DNA of 64,000 nt from Hymenopellis radicata. Its lineage: Eukaryota > Basidiomycota > Agaricomycetes > Agaricales > Physalacriaceae. Each line of letters starts with the position of its first letter. Positions within the stretch are counted from its first letter, which is position 1. The stretch spans positions 62,001 to 126,000 of the forward strand of contig JADNRX010000022.1 of NCBI GenBank assembly GCA_015501595.1, in the 5' to 3' direction. Under the pieces are notes generated by a model, which was not told where the DNA came from, made no database searches, and saw nothing but the letters and a program-made list of their open reading frames with translations. Shown here in pieces: positions 24,391-35,740 of this stretch. Made by a program: the position numbers and the translations under genes.

Positions 24391-24623
24391 CGCCTGTCTA
24401 CCTTTGGGAAGAATGTCAGAAAAATTCAACGAAGCATGTCACTTCTATGCGACAGGGTTCATGCGCTGGTAGGATGCTCAAGTGTGCCGAAGCTACCAAG
24501 AGCCGCCAATCCGAGCGCTGAGCGCTGAGAGTGGCATCCAGGGTCTCTAAAGAGAGCAAGTAGACTAGAACTGCCAGACCGTAAGACCACGGCGTACATC
24601 TGAGAATGTAAATCTCTTACAGA

Positions 24624-25523
24624 TCATAGATTCCCGTCGATAATGCAATTCGCCTCGTCAGATATGGCATCCATAAAGTCAAGAATCTGAATCGCGTTAT
24701 CAGCGATAGACGAAGTCGAAGGATCTGCAGTACTAACAAGTTTATGTCGCTTCTGTCCCATGACGCGGCCCGGTTCTGTCTTGAGGCCCGCATGTATATG
24801 GATCAGCTTATCTGAAAAGTGCTGTACGGCGGAAACAGGGAGGAGAGGGTCTTTGGGAGGAGTGTGAAGAGGACTATTGCACATTTTAGAACATGTAAAT
24901 TCCATATAAAGGCAATCCTTACTTGTTCGTAGACGACGTGTATGCCGCACATCTCATAACACCAAAAGCGCCTATGGCATCCAACCGGTCGGCATCCTGT
25001 ACACAATGCAATTCGATGCATTCATCGTGCCACTGACCCCACTCTCCAGAGGCACGGCGTTTCTTCTCGGTGCTCCAAGAGACGTTGTCGATGATCTGTG
25101 TAATTTGAAGCGCCCGCCCGTCTTTGATGATGTCCACGCTCCTTCCCTTGGTCCAGGTTTCAAAGTATGGGAGAAAGAACGCGTATGGATCCGCCGCTAG
25201 TTCGGTAGAGACGTATTTCTTATCGAGGACGTCGTGCAGGAGGGCAGCTACACTCAACTTTAGATTCAGATCATCGAATTGCAAGGTGGAACGCACCCAG
25301 TTCAACGACGAGGAGATCCGGCATTGTTGGGAGCGCGTTAGCGAGCGCCAGCGCTGTTTTTCGGACACGTTGGACTACATGTGGATAAGTGTTGTAGACC
25401 TGAAAATATGTCGAGTAGCTCACCGTGGTAGCGGTCATGCGACGGGTCGTAGCGCGCCATCGTTTTGACCATCAGCGCCTCCGCCGCGTCGACTACGGCC
25501 TTTTCGTCTGCTGTTGGGTACAT
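24624..25523 (-). CDS. HD-domain metal-dependent phosphohydrolase
   Basis: Starts MYPTADEKAVVDAAEALMV at 25523. A first intron (about 25383-25424) joins SHDRYH to VQRVRKTALALANALP, followed by LSVAALLHDVLDKKY and the QDADRLDAIGAFGVMR segment. The order H ... HD ... D with HDRYH and LLHDV fits the HD superfamily, close to YedJ/YpgQ-type small hydrolases. Exon 3 reads PLHTPPKDPLLPVSAVQHF and ends at 24624. Such enzymes cleave nucleotide or other phosphate esters; the substrate is unknown. A longer frame starts at a TTG, so I used the first ATG. Confidence 0.85.
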
Positions 25524-25881
25524 CGTGGTGGTATGAGTCAAAGAAGATCCCTTTCATGTTGGACGGATATGGACGCGACTTGATGGTACCTGGATATATG
25601 AATCAGTTCGGAACCGCCTTTGCTAGGCGGATAAATGCGCCACACCGTGAATTGCCTTGAAGAGGATGTCGTTGAGTTCAAGTTGAGTTCTTCGCGGATC
25701 CAAAAATTCTTTTGGGAAAGGATATGTTTGTGCTTGTTATTCATCGATCGCGACTTGAGTTTAGACTTCCATCATCGCCGCGTACGAACGTTTTCCCTGC
25801 TTGTGGACTGTCCTAAAGGTATTTTGAAAAAAACTTACTCAGCGTCTATTAATGACCAGGTGCTGCTTTGCATAGATTCCA

Positions 25882-26954
25882 ATGCAGGAAACGACTACCT
25901 TGGAACTTCATCCATTCGGCGATCTACCTGTGGATATTGCGCGCATTATCTTCGAAATCGCTGCTTCGCTATCCCGACCGACAGCGGTAAAGTTATACTT
26001 GGTCTCAAAGACTGTTTCCCGATGGTGAGCAACCATTCCTCAGTGTTTAGTAGTCTTAATGGGATGGTTGCAGGATAGAGCCACGTTATACCGCACAGTC
26101 GTCCTTCGTGGGCGGAATATCATGGCGTTTGCAAGAGCTATGAAATATCGGAATGATCCATCTTTCTTCGCCTTGAACGTCAAAACCATCTGCTTCGGGA
26201 ACATGGTCAATGGGGGAACTCTTCTAACTGATCTCCGCAAAACGCCTGATTCAATAAGCCTCATATCTTCCACGTGTACAGGCATCGAGAGATTGGGCTA
26301 TGGGGTTCCAAAACATCCACACTTGTCAGCCATAGAGACTGCGGTCTTCGCTGACTGCGGCACAAAGTTCCCTCATCTTACCCACTTGTCGATGCTCGAT
26401 TTCGACCCATATTCTCTCCTCGCCAATCTCCCTCCGCAAATAACCCATCTCCATCTGAATTGTTATGATGCGAGAAGACACATCTTACACATTGACTGGT
26501 AGCCCTCTTCAGCCGATGTACTCGTCTCACGCATCTTGTCTTATCTGGAAATGCGTTGAATTACGGTTTGGCTCTTTACAACGGTGACGGTACTCAGTCG
26601 TTAGACGGCTTCGATCTTGTGGAACTCTTGCGGCCCGTGATCTCATGCTTGCCCGCTGCACTTACAACGCTTGTCATCAGTGTGGTCCCCGACGCATATC
26701 TTGTCACCATGCTACCACAGGCGAGGAGTCTCGTTAAACAAATCATTGACAGTGATGAACGCATTCTCATGATTTCCTCACGAAGTGTTTACCGTGGTCT
26801 CATTGACGGGCTTTTCTGCTGCGAAGGGAATAACGTCAAGTTCATTTACGGGCTGCAGTGGGAGCATAGTATACAGGGAGTCGACATTTGGGAGTTTGCT
26901 GAAAGGTGTATTGCCTCTAGAAAGAGAGAGCCCGATGTACGTCCGAATCCCTGA
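25882..26954 (+). CDS. F-box-like protein, frame broken twice
   Basis: Starts MQETTTLELHPFGDLPVDIA with an F-box-like LPVDIARIIFEIAASLSR. An intron at 26025-26073 gives ..TVSRW then IEP, after which one base is missing to reach LYRTVVLRGRNIMAFA (near 26086). A second one-base shift near 26498 separates ..HILHIDW from ALFSRCTRLTHLVLSGN. Beyond that the frame runs to WEFAERCIASRKREPD and the stop at 26954. Both shifts are repaired by lengthening a short homopolymer by one, as in other genes here, so the gene may be intact in the organism. Confidence 0.6.
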
Positions 26955-28559
26955 CAAGGTTGCCTCGCTCACCTAACGATTCAAGGTGGCGTCTAATGAT
27001 AAACTGCACTGTCATGTCAGGAGGGTCTCACTCATTGCCTAATGTATCCTCACCATTATCATGCCTCAACTTGATACTGACCGGATGAATGCGAACGTCA
27101 TCAAAGAATTTTCACCTACAAATCTGGGCTGATGTTGCGGGCGGTCGGGCGCACCCTCGCGTAAAAACTCGATCTCTTATTTTACGAATCTGTGCGCTCA
27201 TGCCGCGACGCGATTCTTATTCTGTGGGACCGTGTATCGACTTCCTTCCTTCCTTATTCTAAAGCGCAGCCTCGCATTGTGGCAAACTTGGAAGGACACG
27301 TGTCATGTCTAGCGAGGCGCCGTCCTTGTCATAATGTTTTCATTGTAGGACGATTTGGTCTCCGCTCTAGACGAACGTCTCTTATTGGCTTTGACGGGTC
27401 GTTCAGCTTGGCTCGGCCAGACAGTACCTACTGTACTTACTCTGCTTATGTCTTATTGGCAGGACGAGTTGAGGACGAGTCACTTCGGCTCATCGGTCTA
27501 CATCTTGATTCCATCCTGGACTTCTTTACCTCCTGGTTAATCTCGCGCCTAGATTACGCGTGAACGCGTCCTTCGCGGCAGCATGCGATTACAATGCCGT
27601 CAGTGCTCGCTCCTATGTCGCAGAGGATGACTCTCGAGTCCGTCCTCGAGACCTTTCATGACGAATCAAGGAAATGGCAGCCCAAGAGCTCACCGAACTC
27701 CGCGCCGCGTGTGCATCCAGGCTCGCCCCTCGTAAATTCGGCCTGCTCGCCAAGACTGCCCGAGAGTAGGTGTGAGCCGTCGTGAGTATAGCGTTAGAGT
27801 CAGTACGCGACTGAGGGGATCGAACACGGCTTGGAGGTACGAGAAACCTTGCTGCGCGAAGAGGATGTATCTGACGTGTATGTACCGTCGTGCACTCTGC
27901 GCGTTTACTGTGGACATCGTTACAGGTGCATGAATAGACTAGTCAGGTATGCTGTGGCGCACGTAACATTCATTTCTCTATCTCTCAACAAGGTTGCCTA
28001 GGTTCGCATAGGTACTTGGTCGACATCTCCACCCGTGCATGTGTGTAATAGATGTATTTCTGTCGGTCTACTCATCGCATGTTAGGATAACAGCCGTCTT
28101 CCGATCCGAAAAAATGATCGTCCGAACATCCTGTACGCTCGATGCCCACTAGTCACTAGCTCTAGATTATTCTGACTATATGAATAGATAGTTTGTTATA
28201 TTGTGCAAATGAAACGGATCCTGAACATAACCGCCTTTGTATACTACTGAATAAAGTTGGGATCTAAAGTCTCTTTCGATATGTCCTGAATGCCGCGCGA
28301 CACAGTTTCCGGCGATTCGAGTGAGGCCCCCGAGGAGATCCGGCTCACTGTGGCGAATCGTATTGACGTGGTTACGTGGTTACGCGCGGAGAGGCCACTA
28401 TGCTCGACACCGTGTCCCACAAAGATCCATAGATTAGTACGATAACATGCGTCGCCATGGGTACGAAGACCTGCGAAGCGTAAGTACATGCGAGGAGAAT
28501 CGCTCCTCAAACTTACCCCGACGTAGATTGTGATTTGGGCGTAATGCTAGCAGTCCAAA
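26955..28559. other. No gene recognised
   Basis: A 123-residue plus frame (27192-27563) and a short segment MAAQELTELRAACASRLAP near 27673 are the only protein-like pieces. Neither matches a family I know. Confidence 0.35.
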
Positions 28560-30776
28560 TCAAAATGGCCCTCCACTATTAATCCCCGTAAGACTAAGAT
28601 ACGCCCCAAAGTCTTCCCAAGAGTTAGCAGACCAGACCTCCCATGCCATGAGGTTGTCCACCCCATTGTGAGCCAGATCAGCATTACTGCTATCCACCCC
28701 CAGATTGCCCCAGTCCAAATGTTTCGCGTCGACGTCGTGTTGCTCCTTGCGCTTCCGAGAGTCCTTTGCCTTGGGCGCCTTCAGTAGAGAGAATACTTCA
28801 GCGATGACATCACTAAGCGAAGATGATCACTATTAGAGCACTGAAACGAAAGAAGAGTACGTACTGATATCGCCCAGCTACTGGCCACTTTTCCTCATGA
28901 CTCTGCAAGATCTCCATCAACTTGTAGACATCTTCCAGGTCTCTCGGAGTGGCTGCAGCGCCATCGCTATGCGAATTTGCTGCGTTAAGCAGGAGGACAG
29001 TACTCGAGTACAGCATAGCCGCTAGCATATTCGAAAACGCGAGATTGTGAAACGCCGCATGATGCGCCTGAAGAACGTGCGCACACGATCGTGCAGCGTT
29101 AGTGCAGATGGCTATGGAAGAGAAGGAGCGGTCGGTGTTGATGATGAAAGGTCGATGGATCTGGATTTGGACCCAGTAGTACGTGCTATAGAGTACAGCG
29201 GATGCCTCGGAGGGCTGGTGCGGATTCCAACGTAGGTGGTCCGGTAGAGCGTCAATCCAGTTATTCAGAGCAGAATCCAACTCCACCGCGACATTATGCC
29301 CCCATTCAGCGGTGGATAACGCATCCCAGTATTCGGAGCGTCTCACAGAGTAGATGGTTTGCTGAGCAAAACCATATATCTCCAGCAGCTTGAGATGTAA
29401 TACCCATGCGGTGACTTTTGGGACAACACCGGCTGGCTGTGTCCATGGCTGAAGCGGATCGGCTAGAGGCTCTCCCGGCCAATACTCGTCATCGACTTCT
29501 AAAGGAAAATCTGCGTCGAATCTAGAGGAAACCGTAAGAAACCAAGCGATGCAAAGAAAACGAAGTCATTTACTCGTCTGAATTAGCAGATCTCATGCGT
29601 CCTGACAAGGAGCTAGCATAGGAGTCGACAGTGATGAGCGCCCACCAAGCGCGCTTCAAAGACTCATCCAGCGGCGTCCACGGTTCGTTACTCCGCCGCT
29701 TGCGATGGAGTCTCATGTGTTGCGCCAGTCGTATGCCCATGCCGGCGAACAGCCAACACTTATCTGCTATGGACAGACCGTACATATACATCACCATCAA
29801 AACGAGCAGCTGCAGATTCCACAAACATCCAGGCGAGGCATAGTCAATCGAGTCTAGCGGGCGGAGCTGCTTGAACCACTCCCATCCTACCACTTGATGT
29901 CTGTCGGCCACCCGCGGATCGTTGCTAGTGCGAGAGGCGATGGCGCATACAGCGAGGACGACGGAACCGAATTGTCGGGAGGTGTAGTGTACACCGTTGG
30001 ACACATCACGTCTGAACGACGGGCCGTGGAGGAGACATAGATGGTTGTTGGTAGTATCAAGGAAGTGATTGACCAAGGAATAAATTAGGTCTGAGGGAGG
30101 GAATAAGAGCGGAGACGTCAAGACTGGGGTCATATTTTGCCAGACCGGCCGCGTCCAGAACGCTGGCCTGCGATGATTGTGGTGGGGATCCAATGTTTGC
30201 TTGAGGTCGAACACGGTTTTGATGAATTTCGTGTCGTCTTCTGCTCCGTACTGGCGATTCTTGTTCTCGGAGATGGTGAGTTTGCTCATGGGATCTTCCA
30301 TGGTATGTACGTCGGTGGTGGTGTTGTCGGGGGTTGCACTGGCTTGACACTCCAACGCAGAGACCTTTGCCTCTAGCTCCCGTGCGTAACGCGCCAGTCG
30401 TACAAGCAGCGGTCGCACTACCCTGGTATCCTTGGGACATGAATATGCAGGCTCTAGAATGGCGGTTATATGGACCTGTAGATCCTCCGTAGTCTCCGAC
30501 TTAGCCAAACGGTTTACAGGTACTCCACCGTTCTAATCAATGATAAGCCGAGGTAACCAGAGTGCGGTTACTCACCTTTCTAGACATTGCAGCAATATGT
30601 GTGCATTCTAAGCCATACGCAACGCAATTGGAGCATTTTGCACCAGGTCGTTGAACACTGTCGCCTTTTGCACCGTTAGATGGGAATCACTTGACAGATG
30701 ATAACTTACAAGCTTTCTTTCTGAAGCGGCAACTGTCACAGGAACGTTGTAGTCTTCGCTTTTTGGTGCCCTCCAT
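28560..30776 (-). CDS. Zn2Cys6 fungal transcription factor
   Basis: Starts MEGTKKRRLQRSCDSCRFRK at 30776. Splicing at GCAAAAG|GC gives CDSCRFRKKAC then CSNCVAYGLEC, a complete Zn2Cys6 binuclear cluster with C-x2-C-x6-C ... C-x2-C-x6-C spacing. The long middle exon (29570-30508) has the fungal-specific TF domain: SLVNHFLDTTNNHLCLLHGP, SRQFGSVVLAVCAIASR, CWLFAGMGIRLAQHMRLHR and RAWWALITVDSYASSLSGR. A further exon (28813-29346) and a final one ending NSGGPF with TGA at 28560-28562 complete ~640 residues. It is a nuclear DNA-binding regulator; targets are unknown. The P450 and O-methyltransferase 4-8 kb away are possible targets by position only. Confidence 0.9.
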
Positions 30777-31174
30777 TATTGGACCTACGGGTCAATTGTT
30801 TCTTGATTTTATGTTACTGCGCTATCCGGTGGCGTTAAACGGTGCTGGGAGCCTTGAAGAAGGCAGTGACGCGCAGTACGAGAACATGGGAGAGTGAAAC
30901 GCGCCAAGTACTTAACGCGCTGTAATCAATACTGATGCCAAGACTTTAACGTGCCTGATGAGGAGAAGAGACGCCGGTATCGTTGAATCTATTAACGGTT
31001 TCAAAACCATGGCCTCCCAGGGCGCCTCCGGGGGCGTCGGTATCAATACCGTTACTAACACCCCCGGGAGGTCCACTGCGCCACCCTAGTTCAAAAAGGA
31101 TGCAGCATGCTCATTGCTCTAGCCTCTCAGCTCTGGAATTTGGATCTTAGCAAAAAGACTGCAGGTCAAAACAG

Positions 31175-31252
31175 TGCTTTGGCCGGGACTCGAACCCGGG
31201 CGGAGCCAATTCTTGGTGGGAAGACTCCATGTTACCCTTACACCACCAAAGC
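31175..31252 (-). tRNA. tRNA-Gly(CCC) with a short intron
   Basis: Reverse strand: acceptor GCTTTGG pairs perfectly with CCAAAGC, D-arm GTGTAAGGGTAACAT, T-arm CCGGG-TTCGAGT-CCCGG, discriminator A. The anticodon stem GAGTC/GGCTC closes a loop TTCCCA, placing CCC at positions 34-36 with T33 and A37. About 8 extra bases (CCAAGAAT) between positions 37 and 38 fit the canonical tRNA intron site. Reading the stem one base earlier would give TCC, also glycine. Confidence 0.9.
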
Positions 31253-31369
31253 TTGCTCCTCAGAAATTGTAACCAGCCTCAACTCCTCGTTTGTGAGTCT
31301 CTGTCATGTGAAATCGCGAATCCTTGATTGACTGACACTGAACCGGAGTAACAGCGGGTTGCTTCTTCA

Positions 31370-32794
31370 ATGCCAACCGCGACAAGCACGACGACCATTG
31401 CCGGGCAGTCGTCGTCGTCGTACTCAACGACCCTTAAGGCCACCTCTGCCCCGAGCACGGCGTCGAGATTGGGCACACTCATCGACGGTGCTGGTCGTGC
31501 GTTTGTAAACCGCGACTACCGGTTAACTCAGTCTCTGGTCGAATCTGCATTTACGCTCCTCCATCCTCCGGTCTCTGTCCCAGACGCGCTGGATGACTAC
31601 CGTCGTCGCTGGGACATCTTCAGGATCACTCTTGAGGCCCATGTCTATACCTCTTCTGCCGCGTCCGATGACCTCCCCCCGCATTTGAAGGACCTGCTTC
31701 TGCAGTCGTCCCAAGCATTGGCTACGGCCATGTACCAGCGGTCTCTTACTCTGTTTACCCCGGCAAACGGCTCCTCCAAGACTCCTTCCACCTTCAATGT
31801 TATCTATATCCCACCCCCCGTTATAAATACCCTCGTCTATGCCACCATCAAAGTCAATTCGCCGGACGTAGGAAGAGTCATCATAGAGGAGTGGCTGGCA
31901 CGGAGGGATGCATATACATCACCAACACAGAGTGAAGCTTATAAAAAGCTTCTGGCGATATATTGTCTGCAAATCTTGCCGGCGCTAGACCAGTGGGATT
32001 ACGCGAAAGAGTTCCTGGACTATGAAAGTGAATTATCCCGGAAATCGCGTGAGGTAAGGCGCACATTAGACCCACTTGTCCCGCTAAACTGTCCTTTAGT
32101 ATCTTAGGAAGAGTCTCCAAGAAGCATATGACAAGGCACATACATCACGTACGCCTCCGAGTACATCATCTACCCCTTCCTACGGTACACCGGCTTCACC
32201 GCGCAGCTTTTCTCCAGCACCATCCAATTCCTCCTCGTCATCATCACTTTCAACAACCTCTACACACACCGTAGTCCCTGCAACCCCACGCGGCAGCCAT
32301 GCGCCACACTCCCTGGCTTCTCTTTCCGCTGCATCCGACTCCGTGGAATCTTTATCATCCAATGGTACTGCCAAGCCGCGCCACAGTGATGGCGCCGCCA
32401 CACCTGAACGCAAACAAAAATCACCGGCTCGATCCGCCACATCGCATTCTACACCAAATGGGACTCTCATGAATAGACCTCACACGGTCACTCCTACGAA
32501 CGCCGTGCGCACTCCGGGTCTCATTGCGCTCATAAAGGCGTCCTTTGGCCCGATATTCAATTCCTCGAAAATGGCGACGTTCCTGATAGTGGCGGTCGTT
32601 TTCCCCATTGTGTCTATGGTGGTTAGAATGAGGCACCGAAGAATGGGGGTGATACGGTGAACACGGCGGACATGGTTAGGAAGCGGCTGAAAGCGGTCAA
32701 TGGCGCTGAGGCGGGCGTTTTGGGTAGGGTGTGGAGTGAAGTGATGAGAGTGGTCACAGATACTATCAAGATGGGTGGGAGTGGTTTGGTATAA
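31370..32794 (+). CDS. Tail-anchored PEX26-like peroxin candidate
   Basis: Exon 1 starts MPTATSTTTIAG and has a helical TPR-like region (GRAFVNRDYRLTQSLVESAF, YKKLLAIYCLQILPALDQWD). The intron (about 32054-32099) joins ..SRKSRE to YLRKSLQEAYDKAH, then a long Ser/Pro/Thr-rich linker and one C-terminal membrane span (MATFLIVAVVFPIVSMVV) before a basic stretch. This layout resembles fungal PEX26/Pex15, which anchor the Pex1-Pex6 ATPases at peroxisomes, but I rest on layout more than motifs. The annotated frame stops at 32660. One more G in the run 32645-32649 would continue it as NTADMVRKRLKAVNG to a stop at 32792-32794. Confidence 0.5.
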
Positions 32795-33584
32795 CGTCCC
32801 TCTACCTGCTTGCTACTCAGTTTCGTGAAACGGAGATGGGGCTGTAACATGTAGGATTAGGTGTACACTGCCTGTGCCACTATTGTAAATCCATATCATT
32901 ATCTTACGCTTATTATTCTATGCTAATACCGTCGACATTACCGTCCGAGTAGCCGATTCGACATTTCTCATTCCCTCCAGGCGACACCGTGGTAACTCCA
33001 TGCAACGCAGCTTCCAGCAAAATTGAAAGTAAAGGTCGGCGTCGTTGAATACGGGATTACGGAAGAACGTTGGAACAATGGAAGATCTCCGGTGCTCCTT
33101 GTGTGTGTCGTAGTCGATGATCTCTTGATTGCGTGTATGAAGGACAATCCTATTCAAAATTCAGTGGCCATGCCTTTGGGAGTAGTATCTATAGGCGATT
33201 CCCAAGTATGAAGGTCAATGGACTTGAGTGATAGTACATGTAACACGGACGCGTTAGTACTAGTCTTTGGGGTCTTTCAAGTTGATGAATGCCCTTGTTC
33301 CGCACCTCTCAATTAAAAGATGGCTATAAACCGCATACAGGTGTTCAGTACGGGCGAGACGATTGGCGCGGTCTGCCAGATGGTTGTTGGGAATGCGCAG
33401 AAACACGTCTGAGACGCGTAGGGTCATGATAGTACCTGGCGGACCGTGCTGGACCGATCACGTGCATGGTGAATATTGGCGAAATTTGAGAGGTCGTACC
33501 ACTCAAATAGACTTGGCTCCCCCCACCACCCTCATCTCCATTCCCTCTCTTTTCTACTTATAACCGACTTCAAAATTAACGGAG
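32795..33584. other. Intergenic, upstream of ERG9
   Basis: No gene seen. A CACGTG E-box lies at 33459-33464, ~120 bp before the ERG9 ATG, and a CT-rich tract at 33525-33556 directly precedes the start. Confidence 0.5.
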
Positions 33585-35278
33585 ATGGGGATTTCCACCT
33601 GGCTCCTGCTTGCTATCACGCACCCAAACGAATTCCGTACCCTTCTGCAGTTCCACCTCTACCATGAAGGGAAGCGGGATATCACCAGCATTCGCGAGCA
33701 TCCGACAAGTGGCTGGGACCGCGAGTCCATGCGCAGGTGTTGGTCCTTTTTGGACGCAACGAGCAGAAGTTTTAGTGCAGTCATCAAGGAGCTTGATGGG
33801 GACTTGGCGAGAACGGTGAGTACCTCTACTGAGATGCTAAGAATTTTGCCCATCTAATTGACTGTTTTCGCAGATTTGCATGTTTTATTTGGTTTTACGA
33901 GGCCTTGACACGATAGAAGACGACATGACGATTCCTGACGGAGAGAAACAAAAAACTGCTCAGAAATTTCCATAATTTTACTGTTCAGAAAGGCTGGAAA
34001 TTCGACGGGAACGGACCCAATGAAAAGGACAGACAGCTCTTGGTTGAGTATGACTGTGTTGTGGACGAAATCCTCGCTCTTGATCCTGCGTAAGTCGTCC
34101 GACGCGCTGCGCCAGTCATCCGCTGAATGACCTATATTTAGCTACAAAGACATCATCCTCGACATATGCTTAAAGATGGAAAACGGTATGGCGGATTACA
34201 CCCACAAGGCCGCCATGTCCAACGGCAGCATATACCTCGACACTATTGAGGAGTACGACCTTTATTGCCACTACGTTGCGGGCCTGGTCGGGGAAGGTCT
34301 CTCCCGCATATTCTCTGCGTCCGGGAAGGAGGCGCCATGGCTGGCCAATCAACTGGAAATGTCCAACTCCATGGGCCTTCTGCTGCAGAAGACTAATATC
34401 ATTCGTGATTTCCGCGAGGACGCGGACGAGTCGCGGTTCTTCTGGCCGAAGGAGATATGGGGCGTGCACGGGTTCACGGACATGAAGGATATGCGCCTTG
34501 GACCGGGTATAGACGTGAAGCCGGGCGTCAAGGAACGCGCTCTGTGGGTGCAAAGCGCGATGATCCTTGATGCTATGCGCCACCTCGTGGATTCACTCGA
34601 CTACCTCAGGGTATTGAAAAACCAGACCGTCTTCAACTTCTGCGCTATCCCCGTGACGATGGCTATCGCGACTCTCGAGCTCTGTTTCATGAATCCCAAG
34701 ATGTTCGAGCGAAATATCAAAATTCGCAAGGCAGAGGCTGCGGCGGTATGTTTAAATATCTGATATTCTTCCAGTTAGTAATCATTCCTCTACAGCTTAT
34801 CATGCGATCAACGAACCCTCGAGAGGTGGCCTACATATTCCGGGAGTATTGCCGAAAGATACACGCCAAAGCTTCATATAAGGATCCTAGTTTCTTGCAC
34901 TTGTCCATAGTGTGCGGACAGGTAAGCTTTCTATTTCACGGTTATCTTCAATCCGCTCACTCCTTTGCGTAGGTCGAACAATGGTGTGAGCACCACTACC
35001 CTTCGTTCGTCGAGGTCGTCTCTGCCTCAGGAAGCGCAAAACATTCACTGAAAGCCGAGGATCCCCGTGGCCGGATTGTGCAGATGGAGAACCAAAAGGA
35101 GCGGGAAATCACCACAGAGAAGCGGATGCGCCAACTACGCGCGGGCATCGCCGACGTCGCCAACCCGGACTCTGGCGTGCCATGGGAGCTGTTCGTATAC
35201 TTGGCGCTCGTCGTCGTTCTCATCATTCTGCTGAGCTGTGGTGTTATTTACGCAGTCCTCAAGTTCTTCCCCGAGTAA
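33585..35278 (+). CDS. ERG9: Squalene synthase (farnesyl-diphosphate farnesyltransferase)
   Basis: Condenses two farnesyl diphosphates to squalene, the first committed step to ergosterol, at the ER. Starts MGISTWLLLAITHPNEF. Motifs in order: YLVLRGLDTIEDDMTI (first Asp-rich site DTIEDD), GMADYTHKA, YCHYVAGLVGEGLSRIFSAS, KTNIIRDFREDADESRFFWP (second Asp-rich site), NQTVFNFCAIPVTMAIATLE and a C-terminal membrane anchor (LFVYLALVVVLIILLSCGVI). Five or six short introns. At 33950-33955 a run of six A puts the gene out of frame; five A would restore EKQKLLRNFHNFTVQKGW. As ERG9 is normally single and essential, a sequencing error is likelier than a dead gene. Confidence 0.95.
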
Positions 35279-35740
35279 ATTTAAGACATCGATACCCACT
35301 TTTATTTTATCTTAGGATCGTTTATTTGTGTACTTTTATCCTGGACGTCTCCTCTACCATCTACAGACTACTTAAATACAGAAATGCTGGGACGAATTCA
35401 AGCTATGCAGTGTTTGAAGGTTAGATTAGGGATTGGCATCAACGGTAATGACGCTTATCACCTCTTATCACCTACCATCATGTTCACTACAAGATCCTCG
35501 AAGCATTATGGGTTTAAGCTCTCGTATCGTATCTGCTTGGGCATTCCTGCTTGGCGCATGACGCGCATGGACAGCGGTCCAGCGCTGTAGACCGAGTCGG
35601 GAACCAGCGGCAAACTTGCCGATGTCGGAATATTCCTGGCCCTCACCTTTGGCATCTGGAATGGGCAGCGTTTCATTCGGACTCCTCGTCATACATAATG
35701 CGCCCAAGATTGCGTACTCAATTCAATCTTGCTCCTAACG

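Noticed and set aside
26500..26514. A 14 nt GT...AG stretch that would restore the F-box frame as an intron
   Set aside because: Far below the minimum spliceosomal intron length; a one-base homopolymer change explains the shift better.
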